A stretch of DNA of 64,000 nt from Faecalispora jeddahensis (lineage in GTDB: Bacteria > Bacillota > Clostridia > Oscillospirales > Acutalibacteraceae), in the NCBI RefSeq assembly GCF_000577335.1, contig NZ_CBYL010000010.1, positions 22,809-86,808 on the forward strand, written 5' to 3'. Made by a program: the position numbers and the translations under genes. Positions 42,358 to 51,039 of this stretch are shown here, piece after piece. Numbering within the stretch: position 1 is the stretch's first letter; each line of letters opens with the position of its first letter. Below the pieces are notes generated by a model. That model ran no database searches. It was not told the DNA's origin and saw only the letters and a list, made by a program, of their open reading frames with translations.

Positions 42358-43257
42358 TTAGGTTTGCGTCTTTTGTTTCCGATATTTGCCAGGGGTGTAA
42401 CCCATCATCTCACGAAATGTTTTTGTAAAATAACTGGTGTCCGGAAAACCGCATTCTGCACCGATCGCTCCCACTTTTTTATTTGTGGTTAATAACAGGT
42501 CAGCGGCTTTTTGAATGCGCAGCTGTTTTACATACTGAGTCGGCGGAATCCCAATCATATGATGGAAACAGCGCAAGCACTCGCTTTTGCTTACCATGAT
42601 GCTTTTTGATATTCGCGATGTATTCAATTCCTCCGAATAATGCTCTTGTATGTATTGAAGCATGGTTTTCATTCTGTCTGCATCCCGAAACTCTTTGTCA
42701 GAGGGGCGGCTTTGAACAGAAGGACAGTTGCTGTTGAGCAGAAAGACCAATTGCGACAAAGCGTTTCGCACTTGTAATTCATATCCTGCGTTCTCCGTTA
42801 AGGTACTTTCCCATGCTGTTTCAATGGTGCAGATGATTTCCTGATGCCAGAGAGCAGAGTGGTCAAAATGGCTGCATTTCAGCGCTGCGTTTTGCAGCAA
42901 AGGCTGAATGTAGTTCTGCCAAAAGATACTGTCGATACTTCCCCCTACCAAACGGGGGTGAAATACAATGGAATGAAGACGGCACCCAACTGGTTTCTGC
43001 ATATACACAGCGTGGAGGATCCCCGCATTGATGAAAAAGCCCTCTCCCTGTTTTACAGTGAATTGTTCGGAACCCGCAAAAATAATGGCACAGCCTTCCG
43101 TTATGACGATTGCTTCCAATTCGTCGTGCCAATGCCAGGGAACTGGGTCAGAGGAAAGATCTTCATCATAACAAGCAATCGGAAAAAGCGCAGAGCCGTG
43201 GTCATTTATCTCTCTGCCCTGCTTATTTGTTTTCAGGTTGCATTTTAATAAGACCAT
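42358..43257 (-). CDS. AraC family transcription regulator with cupin sensor
   Basis: 299 residues. N-terminal AraC_binding cupin domain (WHWHDELEAIVITEG, then EGFFINAGILHAVY) and C-terminal double helix-turn-helix (LNTSRISKSIMVSKSECLRC and VGAIGAECGFPDTSYFTKTF) ending GYTPGKYRKQ. Such regulators usually sense sugars or related small molecules. ATG 43257 lies 4 bases after GGAGGG; a TTG at 43269 overlaps that site. Divergent from the MFS transporter gene 107 bases away, which is its likely target. Confidence 0.9.
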   Translation of the reverse strand: MVLLKCNLKTNKQGREINDHGSALFPIACYDEDLSSDPVPWHWHDELEAIVITEGCAIIFAGSEQFTVKQGEGFFINAGILHAVYMQKPVGCRLHSIVFHPRLVGGSIDSIFWQNYIQPLLQNAALKCSHFDHSALWHQEIICTIETAWESTLTENAGYELQVRNALSQLVFLLNSNCPSVQSRPSDKEFRDADRMKTMLQYIQEHYSEELNTSRISKSIMVSKSECLRCFHHMIGIPPTQYVKQLRIQKAADLLLTTNKKVGAIGAECGFPDTSYFTKTFREMMGYTPGKYRKQKTQT

Positions 43258-43327
43258 ATATCCCTCCAAATTGAAGGTATTCTCATATAAAATAGGAGAT
43301 ATATTGATACATCTCCATCGATAATGA

Positions 43328-43336
43328 TGATATAAT
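43328..43336 (+). promoter_or_regulatory. Extended -10 promoter for the MFS gene
   Basis: TGATATAAT, 28 bases before the start codon. It lies in the AraC/MFS divergent region, where the AraC-type regulator would bind; no clear -35 supports an activator-dependent promoter. Confidence 0.55.
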
Positions 43337-43364
43337 CATATCGTAAAATGCGGAGGAATACAAT

Positions 43365-44588
43365 ATGGTTCATCTATTGCTGTTCGTTATCTATTTGGCC
43401 TTTATCAGTCTGGGATTGCCTGATTTTTTGCTTGGTTCAGCATGGCCGTCAATGTATGGCGGATTCGGCGTCCCTGTTTCTTATGCAGGCATCATTTCAA
43501 TGATCATTGCGGTTGGAACAATTATTTCCAGTTTGCAAAGCGACAGGCTTACTCGGAAACTTGGAACAGGAAAGATTGCTGCAATCAGTGTAGCAATGAC
43601 TGCAACTGCATTGTTTGGTTTTTCTATCAGTCATTCTTTTTGGAGTTTGTGTTTATGGGCGATTCCATATGGTCTGGGGGCCGGAAGTGTCGATGCAGCA
43701 CTGAACAATTATGTAGCTTTGCACTACGCAAGCCGTCATATGAGCTGGCTTCATTGTATGTGGGGTATTGGTGCATCTTTAGGCCCATACATTATGGGTT
43801 ATGCCTTGACTGGCGGACAAAGTTGGAGTATGGGTTATCGATACATTGCAGTTCTGCAAATTGTGCTCACTGCTGTTTTGCTGTTTAGTCTGCCCCTTTG
43901 GGAAGGCAGGGCTGCAGCGGAAGAAAATAAAAGCGGTCAGGGTACGGAAAAGGCCCTCTCTTTGCAGCAGATTGTGAGGATTCCCGGTGCAAGGGAAGTG
44001 ATGTTCACATTCTTTTGTTACTGTGCCATAGAGCAGACAGTCGGTTTATGGGCAAGCAGCTATCTGGTGCTTTACAAAGGGGTTTCGGCAGAAACAGCAG
44101 CAGGTTTTGCCGGCCTGTTCTTTATCGGGATTACCATTGGTCGGGGATTATCCGGCTTTCTCACGATGAAGCTTCATGATGTAAGCATGGTGCGTTTGGG
44201 CGAGTGTATTATTTTAATTGGGATCACTGCTTTACTGCTGCCATTCAACGAAAATGGCACACTGATCGGGCTGATTTTGATCGGTCTTGGCTGTGCGCCG
44301 ATTTATCCCTGCATCATTCATGCCACCCCTGCAAACTTTGGTGCTGATAGGTCACAGGCCATTATTGGCGCACAAATGGCCAGTGCTTATGTAGGAACTT
44401 GTTTCATGCCGCCGCTGTTTGGGGTGATCGCAAATAATATCAGTGTGGCGTTGCTGCCACTGTATCTGCTTGTGATATTGGCTCTGATGTTTGTGATGCA
44501 CGAGCTGCTGTTGAAAAGGGTAAAACAGGAAAGAACATTGACGGTTGATTTGCAGATACACAGCGAATATAGGGAAGAGGGAGAGTAG
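43365..44588 (+). CDS. MFS transporter
   Basis: 407 residues with about 12 membrane segments, of the FucP/sugar-MFS-like group. VIYLAFISLGLPDFLLGSAW, loop 2-3 motif SDRLTRKLGTGKI (D-R-x-x-R-K-x-G), GAGSVDAALNNYVALHYASR and WLHCMWGIGASLGPYIMG (helix 5), and FFIGITIGRGLSGFLTMKL in the second half. ATG with GGAGGAA upstream. Likely controlled by the divergent AraC protein. Composition becomes more AT-rich from here rightwards. Confidence 0.9.
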   Translation: MVHLLLFVIYLAFISLGLPDFLLGSAWPSMYGGFGVPVSYAGIISMIIAVGTIISSLQSDRLTRKLGTGKIAAISVAMTATALFGFSISHSFWSLCLWAIPYGLGAGSVDAALNNYVALHYASRHMSWLHCMWGIGASLGPYIMGYALTGGQSWSMGYRYIAVLQIVLTAVLLFSLPLWEGRAAAEENKSGQGTEKALSLQQIVRIPGAREVMFTFFCYCAIEQTVGLWASSYLVLYKGVSAETAAGFAGLFFIGITIGRGLSGFLTMKLHDVSMVRLGECIILIGITALLLPFNENGTLIGLILIGLGCAPIYPCIIHATPANFGADRSQAIIGAQMASAYVGTCFMPPLFGVIANNISVALLPLYLLVILALMFVMHELLLKRVKQERTLTVDLQIHSEYREEGE

Positions 44589-45190
44589 CACAACGGAGTA
44601 TGTGCGGCAAAGCCATAGTATCCGGTGTGGATTTCTCCTCTTGTTCTCTTTTGCTACTTTTTCTGGGCTCGATTTCCCGGCATATAAAAAGGCCGGCCCC
44701 GAGGAACAGTGAGGACTTTTAATTTACAGGCGTGGGAATCATTGTGCACCTGGTTTGGTTGTTGACAAAGACCTGTGCCAACTAATTTGATAATTTATGC
44801 TCGCTTGGTTAACTGAATTGATGTAACGATCCTCCATAGTTTAAATAAATTGAGTTACGGTTTTTTTTTGAGCGTAATTCAAATTTTTAAATTTATTTAG
44901 GCGAGGCGCAAATAATTGATTATTGGTAAAGCGTCCGGCATAAAGAGCCCTTATCTTCCGGTTATGGATAAGGACGTAGATTTTTGACTTGCATTTTGAC
45001 TTGTATCTTTTTCATTTTTATTATTTTTAAATATGTCTTACTATGAAATGAGTATAAATAAAACCGTATCAAACTACCGAAAAACGGAGGTCTGATGCGG
45101 TTTTTTCATTGGAGCAATAGTGCAAAAAAGATTTTCGGCTATGCAGAAATTCTTTAATATCTATTCTACAAATTACAATTTTATCTCGTG
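44589..45190. other. 600-bp AT-rich gap at the left side of the accessory region
   Basis: No credible gene is seen. The stretch has long A/T runs and a terminator-like hairpin (next entry). It marks a change of base composition between the core genes and the accessory genes to the right. I found no clear target-site duplication. Confidence 0.6.
45060..45107. terminator. Terminator-like hairpin
   Basis: AAAACCGTATCA and TGATGCGGTTTT form a stem around ACTACCG-type inner pairing, with TTTTTT after it and A/T-rich sequence before it. It could end the minus-strand NUDIX gene. Confidence 0.65.
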
Positions 45191-45616
45191 TCACGTTCGT
45201 TCCGTCAAGATGGTTCTTTCAATTTGTTCAATTAGTTTTGGCTGAATAAGAGGATATGTCCATTCGCAGGGTAATTCGTTTAACAATACTACTTTTTCAA
45301 TTTCCAGAGCTGGTAAAGTCCCCAATTTATATATGTCAGCGTAATACAGCATTCCGTACGTTTCATTTTCATCATCACATACGGAATAAACGCTGATTTG
45401 CCGCAAATCAAAATCAGCGGCTCCTGTTTCCTCCCATAATTCTCTTTTTGCTGTATCATCTATATTTTCATTTGGTTCGCGATGTCCACCGGGGCATTCA
45501 TAGGTATCACGATCTTTATGCTTACAAAACACCCATTGTCCATTATACTTTGAAACGATGACCGCAAATTTCAGTAGCCTGTCTTCTACATTTTCATAGA
45601 ATTTAACTTGTAGCAT
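45191..45616 (-). CDS. NUDIX hydrolase
   Basis: 141 residues. The Nudix box is seen as GGHREPNENIDDTAKRELWEETGA (positions about 44-67; key residues G, E, RE, EE, G). Preceding FAVIVSKYNGQWVFCKHKDR is the usual first part of the fold. It hydrolyses nucleoside diphosphate-linked compounds; the substrate is not evident. Start ATG 45616 has GAGAGGT 6 bases upstream. It lies next to the recombinase gene, on the same strand, and may be part of the mobile element or flank its insertion site. Confidence 0.85.
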   Translation of the reverse strand: MLQVKFYENVEDRLLKFAVIVSKYNGQWVFCKHKDRDTYECPGGHREPNENIDDTAKRELWEETGAADFDLRQISVYSVCDDENETYGMLYYADIYKLGTLPALEIEKVVLLNELPCEWTYPLIQPKLIEQIERTILTERT

Positions 45617-45815
45617 ATTCGTACCTCTCAAATAAATCACAATCGCCTCTATCTACAGGATGCAATCTTCTGAGTCCAGAATATCATATGTCTCTACATA
45701 AAGAAAGACATACCTTCCCCTTCTCCACGGTTTCATAGGGACATTTTCTAAACTGTGGTGAAGTGGGAGGCGTGTATCGGCAGACAGTGGGTTCCGCTGT
45801 CTGTCGATTGCCATT

Positions 45816-47483
45816 TTACGCGACTTCTGGCGAGCTGCTTGTCGCTTTGGGTTCATCAGGTTTTTCAGCATCCATATCCATCAAGCCAATATCCCGGTAG
45901 TAAATACTGATTTCCTGCGGAGCGGTGTGAGACCATTTTTCCTCTCGTTCACCGATTTCCACTCTCTCAATGAATAGGTGCAGGATTTCGGCGGTGAGCT
46001 CATTGATCTCTGTGTATTGCCTTGCCTTTTCAATGAAAGCACTGACATTGGTGACCGATGCTCGCAGATTTTCCAGATCGGCTTCTCTTTTGGGGATGGC
46101 GGTCTGGATTTCCTTTTGCTCTGTCAGATAGTCGCCACTGAGCTTTCGAAACACCTCGTTGGGGATTTTTCCAAGGACGTTATCTTCATAGAGCCGCTTG
46201 AATAAGGCAGTCAGCTCGGTGTCCCTGCGCTTGAACCCTTCCAGCTCCCGCTCTGTCCTGGCGATCTCCCTGCGAATCTCAGCTCCGTTTTTCTGCGTGA
46301 TATGCTCTGCAAAAAGCAGTTCGTTCTTTCTTGCAAAATGCGTTACCCTACGCAGATCATCCAGCAGGATGGCGGCAAGCTGATTCTCCCGAATGTAATG
46401 TCCGGAACAGGTTTCCTTGCCTCTTTTCCTGTAGGTAGCGCATTGGAAGTTGTTTTTGACGGCGTCCATTGTATGCGCCCGACTGAGCACCATCGCCTTT
46501 CCGCAATCCTTGCAGTAAAGCAGCCCGGAAAAAATATTCTGCTCCGCCATTTTGGCCGGACGGCGTTTGTGTCTGCGGATGTCCTGCACAATATCCCAAG
46601 TGGTCTGGTCTATCAGTGGTTCATGCGTATTTTCAATCCGAATCCTTTCCGACTCGGGACGCTTGACACGCTTCTTGTTTTTGTAGGACAGGGTAGTGAA
46701 TTTGAGATTGACGGTGTGCCCAAGGTATACCTCATCCTCCAGTATCTTTCCTACGGTTGCGGATGACCAGTAGTAGGGTTTGACAGGGTCGAATCCGATA
46801 ATCTTAACTCCATTTTTCTTGTAATAGTAATAAGCTGGGATGGGAATTTGCTCCTCCCGAAGCTGCACTGCAATCTGGGTAGGACCTTTTCCACTCATGC
46901 AGAGAGAAAAAATGTATTTAACAATCGGCGCCGTTTCTTCATCGGGAATGATTTTGCGCTTGGGATTGGCGGGGTCTTTCTGATACCCGAAGGGCGGTCT
47001 GGAGCCAACCCTCGCTCCACTTTCCGCTTTAATTTTGGCGGCGGCTTTTCCCTTTTTGCTGCAGTCTCTTGAATACCACTCGTTGATGATATTTTTGAAC
47101 GGCGTAAATTCATTGTCTCCATAGAGGCTGTCCACGCCATCGTTCATTGCGATAAACCGCACACCGTAGCTTGGGAAAATCAGTTCCGTGTACTGCCCGA
47201 CCATGAGATACTCACGCCCAAACCGACTCATGTCCTTGACGATAATAGTACCCACCTCGCCGTTTTCCACCAGCGCAAGCATCTCCTGAAAAGCCGGTCT
47301 TTGAAAGTTCGTGCCCGAGTAGCCGTCGTCATAAAGGAATTTCACATTCTCAAATCCATTGTCCTTTGCGTATTTTTCCAGCATCATCCGCTGGTTCTGA
47401 ATGCTGTTGGAGTCCCCCTGACTGCCATCATCCTGACTTAATCTTGCGTATAAAATCGTGTATTTTTCGTTTGCCTGTTTCAT
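45816..47483 (-). CDS. Large serine recombinase
   Basis: 555-residue site-specific recombinase of the TnpX/resolvase type. Catalytic Ser in ILYARLSQDDGSQGDS (about residue 13), IIVKDMSRFGREYLMVGQY and GVRFIAMNDGVDS, then a recombinase domain (RPPFGYQKDPANPKRKIIPD) and a zinc ribbon (SGLLYCKDCGKAMVL, with CATYRKRGKETCSGH). A coiled-coil region covers about 395-500. ATG 47483 follows AAAGGAG. Such enzymes integrate and excise mobilizable elements; it lies with RHH and Rep-like genes on the same strand, so the element is probably 45.8-50 kb. Catalytic parts look intact. Confidence 0.93.
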   Translation of the reverse strand: MKQANEKYTILYARLSQDDGSQGDSNSIQNQRMMLEKYAKDNGFENVKFLYDDGYSGTNFQRPAFQEMLALVENGEVGTIIVKDMSRFGREYLMVGQYTELIFPSYGVRFIAMNDGVDSLYGDNEFTPFKNIINEWYSRDCSKKGKAAAKIKAESGARVGSRPPFGYQKDPANPKRKIIPDEETAPIVKYIFSLCMSGKGPTQIAVQLREEQIPIPAYYYYKKNGVKIIGFDPVKPYYWSSATVGKILEDEVYLGHTVNLKFTTLSYKNKKRVKRPESERIRIENTHEPLIDQTTWDIVQDIRRHKRRPAKMAEQNIFSGLLYCKDCGKAMVLSRAHTMDAVKNNFQCATYRKRGKETCSGHYIRENQLAAILLDDLRRVTHFARKNELLFAEHITQKNGAEIRREIARTERELEGFKRRDTELTALFKRLYEDNVLGKIPNEVFRKLSGDYLTEQKEIQTAIPKREADLENLRASVTNVSAFIEKARQYTEINELTAEILHLFIERVEIGEREEKWSHTAPQEISIYYRDIGLMDMDAEKPDEPKATSSSPEVA

Positions 47484-47566
47484 CTGTAAGCTCCTTTCCG
47501 GCAAACCGAATACGGTACTACACATCATACCGCAACGATTCGCACAAGTCTATTCCAAAGAAGAAA

Positions 47567-47821
47567 TTAACGGTTCCTTTCCGGAAACTCCGTATCAATG
47601 AGGCGGAGCAGCTTCTTGGTGGCGCTTTCAGAAGACACAGGCAGGAAGAAGGAACGAATTTTGAAAGGCTTCCCCTCCAGAACCATCTCCCGTTCCCGGA
47701 AGAATCCTTCCTCAGAAATGATGGTTTGTGCATCCTCAAAGGTGAGGACGGGATAGCCAAAGGGGGATAAGGTATGAGGGTTGCTTGAGGCATAGTCGCC
47801 GTGGTTCTTCAATTCTTTCAT
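47567..47821 (-). CDS. TnpW-like small transposon protein
   Basis: 84 residues. The C-terminal part (KPFKIRSFFLPVSSESATKK followed by LLRLIDTEF) resembles the short TnpW-type proteins often encoded beside recombinases in Clostridia elements. The first 40 residues (HTLSPFGYPVLTFEDAQTII) are extra. Start ATG 47821 with AAAAGGAG upstream. Its function is not known. The match is from memory of a short family and so is tentative. Confidence 0.55.
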   Translation of the reverse strand: MKELKNHGDYASSNPHTLSPFGYPVLTFEDAQTIISEEGFFREREMVLEGKPFKIRSFFLPVSSESATKKLLRLIDTEFPERNR

Positions 47822-47903
47822 ACTGCATTTCTCCTTTTTTGTTTCCCCGAACAGATGCCGGTGTATGTACTGCCGCCGGAGAAGGGCGGCATAAGATTTG
47901 TGG

Positions 47904-48338
47904 TCAAACGTAATCTTCGGATATCTCTCCGATTCCCGCAATTTCTTCGGCCTCTTTCACCGCTTTGGAGAGAGGTACGAATCCTTTCAGCTGGTTCACC
48001 TGCTTGACAGCCCTTCCTCGCAGGCTGCGGTCAATATCATAGGGAATCTCCATGGCGGTTGCCAGCAGCATCTGGATTTGTGCCAGCTCCACGGCAATTT
48101 TATAGGAGAGCTTGGAGAGGTGCTGCTCCAGCGCCTTGATTTCACTGCGTTCAATTTTTTGATAAATCTCGGTCAGCTCACCGGTGAATTGCCGCAGCAT
48201 ATCACGGGTGAGGTACTCGCGGATGGCGGCATTGATGAGCTCGGAGCGGCTCGCAAAACCGAAAACCGCATACGTTTCATCGGTCAGCCGGATGGTATCG
48301 CCCGGCAGGGATACCGTTATTTTTTCTGTCTTACGCAT
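47904..48338 (-). CDS. Ribbon-helix-helix protein, mobilization-type
   Basis: 144 residues. The N-terminus (EKITVSLPGDTIRLTD and FASRSELINAAIREYL) is a ribbon-helix-helix DNA-binding domain as in MobC-type relaxosome accessories or plasmid regulators. A helical domain (about 55-110) follows. ATG 48338 follows GAGGAGG by 6 bases and overlaps the upstream gene end by 8 bases. It works in all probability with the next protein. No relaxase gene is seen beside it. Confidence 0.7.
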   Translation of the reverse strand: MRKTEKITVSLPGDTIRLTDETYAVFGFASRSELINAAIREYLTRDMLRQFTGELTEIYQKIERSEIKALEQHLSKLSYKIAVELAQIQMLLATAMEIPYDIDRSLRGRAVKQVNQLKGFVPLSKAVKEAEEIAGIGEISEDYV

Positions 48339-48762
48339 CGTCATCCTCCTCGGTCATTGCGTGTTGGTAAGCGTAAATGCTGTCGTACCGGATATTGCCG
48401 ATGGTGTTTTTTACATCCTTGACGCACTTATTGCGCAGACGTTTCAGCGTTTCCTCATCGACTCCGGGAACAGTGGCTGCAGTGATATGAGCCACCATGG
48501 ACAGCTCCACGCACAGGCGGAACAGCTGGCGGCAGAGCTTGGCGTCCAGCTTGGTCACCTGATTTTCCAGAAACGTGAGGGTGGTTTTGTTCATGTAATC
48601 CGTATCGCTTTGGGTGTGAAGATACCCGAGATAGAATTCGGTTGCCGCACAGACAAAGGCACTGCGGCTGGGGTAGTCATACAGGGGATACTCCGCATCC
48701 ACTCGGGCAGTGAGCTCCGGCTTCATGTGAATCCCTACTTTTGCTTTGTTGCTGTCATTCAT
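48331..48762 (-). CDS. Ribbon-helix-helix-like protein, partner of the previous gene
   Basis: 143 residues. KVGIHMKPELTARVDAEYPL and YPSRSAFVCAATEFYLGYLH recall the RHH fold, followed by a helical part (LENQVTKLDAKLCRQLFRLC, ETLKRLRNKCVKDVKNTIGN) and an acidic end. ATG with AAAAGGAG upstream. It overlaps the previous gene by 8 bases, so the two are a translationally coupled pair, similar to plasmid accessory proteins. Exact role is unknown. Confidence 0.65.
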   Translation of the reverse strand: MNDSNKAKVGIHMKPELTARVDAEYPLYDYPSRSAFVCAATEFYLGYLHTQSDTDYMNKTTLTFLENQVTKLDAKLCRQLFRLCVELSMVAHITAATVPGVDEETLKRLRNKCVKDVKNTIGNIRYDSIYAYQHAMTEEDDDA

Positions 48763-49217
48763 GGTACAAATCTCCTTTTAATTGAATTTCCGTTACGGAT
48801 GTCCGGGAAAACTGCGGAATTGCTGGACGTTCTGCTTTTTGGACTTCCCGGAGGAATACCTGTTTTGATTTAGAGCACCTTAACCGACCACCGTAAAAAG
48901 CCGCTCCGCGCCCCGCACTGCGGGACGCTGTGACTGTCAGAGGGGCCGCTTGCGGTCACCTGACTTTATCCTGCTCATCCCTTTGGCCATAGGAAATAGT
49001 GGTGTGGGGAGAGAGGTTATTGCCCACGCCCTGCACAAAGCCCTCATACTGCGATTTTGCTCTGATTCGGTGCAGGGATGCCACCCAACCGGTCAAAGCG
49101 GCACACGGGGCGACACAGAGGGCAACGTGAGGACCTTTTACGCACTCTCAGAAAGCAAAAGGCATACATGAGTTTTTCCTATTTCTTCTTTTCTGTAATA
49201 ATTTCTTATTACTTGGG
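48763..49217. other. Non-coding segment of the mobile element, possible oriT
   Basis: 455 bases without a credible gene. It contains inverted repeats TCCGGGAA/TTCCCGGA (48802-48809 and 48845-48852), a CGCCCCGCACTGCGGGACGC hairpin near 48915, and GCCGCTTGCGGTC. Position upstream of the RHH pair would suit a transfer origin. Inference only. Confidence 0.35.
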
Positions 49218-49568
49218 TCATTCTTTATTCTCTCTTGTTTTATCCCATCGCTGTGTGACAGAGGGAGAGGGTTCACTATGAACCGAGGGGGTGTTCAGAG
49301 AGAGCAACTCATAAGAATTGTTCCGCTGGCGACCGTCGCCGAAGTTATGATTCACCTTAATGAGGCTATGCTTCTCCAACTGCTTGACCGCGCGGCCCAC
49401 GGAGCTGTCAGAGATACCGCAGGCTTTGGCGATGGTCTGCCTGCTGGGATAGCAGCCCTTTGTTTTGTTATGGCAGCACAGCAGGTAGCAATAGACGGCA
49501 AAAGCGATTGGCGGCAGCCGATATGCAAAGATTTTTCTTGGCAGCATGACGAATGGTTCTTGCTTCAT
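49218..49568 (-). CDS. Winged-helix Rep-like protein
   Basis: 116 residues. VMLPRKIFAYRLPPIAFAVY is the start of a replication-initiator-like winged helix; CYPSRQTIAKACGISDSSVG is the helix-turn-helix, followed by RAVKQLEKHSLIKV. The C-terminus is short and charged. Similar short HTH proteins occur in Clostridia plasmids and mobilizable elements. ATG follows AAGGGGG. The repeat array lies directly upstream (49596-49930), as expected for a replication initiator and its iterons or for an autoregulated repressor. Confidence 0.75.
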   Translation of the reverse strand: MKQEPFVMLPRKIFAYRLPPIAFAVYCYLLCCHNKTKGCYPSRQTIAKACGISDSSVGRAVKQLEKHSLIKVNHNFGDGRQRNNSYELLSLNTPSVHSEPSPSVTQRWDKTRENKE

Positions 49569-49595
49569 TTTCTTATCCCCCTTGTGTTGAAAAGT

Positions 49596-49930
49596 CCCTC
49601 TACTATTTAGCCGGTTCAGGAGAGGGGGTGAGCCATAAAATTTCGAAATTTTTTATCCCCCCACTATTAAGCCGATCTCGTAGCACAGGTGAGCGGAAAA
49701 ATTTTATCTTCTACATATTTATCCCGCTCCAGATGACTGCTGTACGGAACTATTTTTGAAATTCACAAGGTGCTTTCACTACTAAGCCGATTTCGGGCAT
49801 GGGTTGCACGGACAAAATTTTACCCCTGTAAAAAACCTTCTACTATTAAGCCAATTTCACAGGGGTGTTGGACGAAATTATTTTTAGTTGAAAAGATATC
49901 CCCTTACTATTAAGCCGATTTCATAAGGGG
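49596..49930. repeat. Iteron-like array, six degenerate ~62-bp units
   Basis: Copies of TACTATTAAGCCGATTTC occur at 49601 (variant), 49661, 49777, 49841 and 49905, with a decayed copy near 49711; spacing is about 60-64 bases. Three copies sit in short hairpins made of C-runs and G-runs (CCCTCT/AGAGGG, CCCCTGT/ACAGGGG, CCCCTTA/TAAGGGG). Each unit also has an A/T box such as AAAATTTTA. It lies just upstream of the winged-helix gene. Confidence 0.85.
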
Positions 49931-49935
49931 GGCTA

Positions 49936-49985
49936 CAAAAACAAAATGCAAAGTGCCGCCCACTTTTTTGCGGACGGCACTTTGC
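49936..49985 (-). terminator. Terminator-like hairpin right of the array
   Basis: GCAAAGTGCCGTCC pairs with GGCGGCACTTTGC (one mismatch), followed on the minus strand by ATTTTGTTTTTG. It would stop minus-strand transcription entering the array. Confidence 0.7.
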
Positions 49986-50089
49986 CGGATGTGGAAGATG
50001 TTAATGGATAGGGGTCTATTTGCCTTAGCAGTCGCCTTTTTCAAACTGTATCGCGACATTACGTGTGTCTAAATGTGAAAATCAGCCTG

Positions 50090-50098
50090 TGGTATACT
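50090..50098 (+). promoter_or_regulatory. Extended -10 promoter for the gene at 50140
   Basis: TGGTATACT (TG-n-TATACT), about 40 bases before the start codon; no clear -35. Confidence 0.5.
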
Positions 50099-50139
50099 CC
50101 CTTCAAAAGCTAATGATTTTTGCTATTGGAGGATATCAA

Positions 50140-50943
50140 ATGATGGACAATCCTTTTGCAGCGTACAGCACAAAAATATTCACCGTATTTCTTTGGGCAT
50201 ACAACGATTGTATGTGGGAGAGATGCGACCCTACATCTTTTTTCTGCGAAGTATATGATCGGATGGAGTTTGCCGTTCAGGCGGGACAGGAGGAACTCAC
50301 CCGTCAAATCGAACGACTGAAAGAAGAGTTCACCGCAGATCAAAACAAATCATTCGACGTTTTTGTCAGGGACAAAGTTAATTATTTGTTTATGGTCAAA
50401 GAACAATATCCCAAACACGTGCTATTTTCAAATCCCAGTGATGAAAAAGAGACCCAAAATTGGATTAAGAAGTGCCAAGATTGGGGCCGGCAGCTCGTCT
50501 TCCCCCAAAGCCATGTTTCAATCCCCTCCGAAACAGATTTGTATCAGCTTTGCAGCCAGCAGAGCGAATACATAGAGTACCGATTCGATTATACCGGTGT
50601 TTTGATCAGCCGTTTAGAATCAAGAGGCGGGGGCGGTTATTATCGTATGCCCTCGGATTACGAGGAAGACGCCGGAGTGAAATTCTCGGTCGGACAGGTC
50701 GTTCGCCTAAAAAGCGAGCCGAAAAAACTTTATTTGGTGGCCGCGAACGCAGGACGCCTTTGCGATGCTAAAAATGTGTTTACATGGGAAAATGAATATC
50801 TACTATATCCCTTTGAACAAATCGAATGCGGTTGTATGCCAGACTATGATCATATTCACGAGAGTGAGCTTGAAGCATATGCCGGTCAGGAATACACCGA
50901 GTTACAGCTAATGCAGCTTCAGTTTCTTCAGCAATATTTGTAA
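50140..50943 (+). CDS. Unknown accessory protein
   Basis: 267 residues, unrecognised. Cytoplasmic by composition; helical N-terminal part (about 1-90, with a charged segment EELTRQIERLKEEFTADQNK). The remaining part has several Cys, Tyr and acidic residues, a Gly run at about 182-185 and FSVGQVVRLKSEPKKLYLVA, which resembles a small SH3-like or nucleic-acid-binding strand set. The end (ELQLMQLQFLQQYL) is helical. The ATG at 50140 follows GGAGGA by 6 bases; a GTG at 50065 lacks a site. It is separated from the next gene by 96 bases that contain another promoter. Confidence 0.65.
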   Translation: MMDNPFAAYSTKIFTVFLWAYNDCMWERCDPTSFFCEVYDRMEFAVQAGQEELTRQIERLKEEFTADQNKSFDVFVRDKVNYLFMVKEQYPKHVLFSNPSDEKETQNWIKKCQDWGRQLVFPQSHVSIPSETDLYQLCSQQSEYIEYRFDYTGVLISRLESRGGGGYYRMPSDYEEDAGVKFSVGQVVRLKSEPKKLYLVAANAGRLCDAKNVFTWENEYLLYPFEQIECGCMPDYDHIHESELEAYAGQEYTELQLMQLQFLQQYL

Positions 50944-51001
50944 GGGTGTTGCAATGAAGGATATAATTATCGACAATACGTATGTCTTTTATCCGCAAAT
51001 G

Positions 51002-51010
51002 TGGTATGAT
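51002..51010 (+). promoter_or_regulatory. Extended -10 promoter of the 51.0-56.4 kb gene set
   Basis: TGGTATGAT (TG-n-TATGAT) 29 bases before the start codon at 51040. The flank AATGTGGTAT resembles that at 50087, hinting at shared control. Confidence 0.5.
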
Positions 51011-51039
51011 AAACTTATAACAGCAAGGAGGAAAAACGC

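Noticed and set aside
45653..45871. Short frame overlapping the recombinase 3' end
   Set aside because: It overlaps the recombinase by 56 bases in another frame and has low-complexity basic composition without a clear start site.
49596..49930. CRISPR array
   Set aside because: Repeats are 18-20 bases, degenerate, with spacing about 60-64 bases and similar spacers (shared A/T box). No cas genes are near, so it is not a CRISPR.
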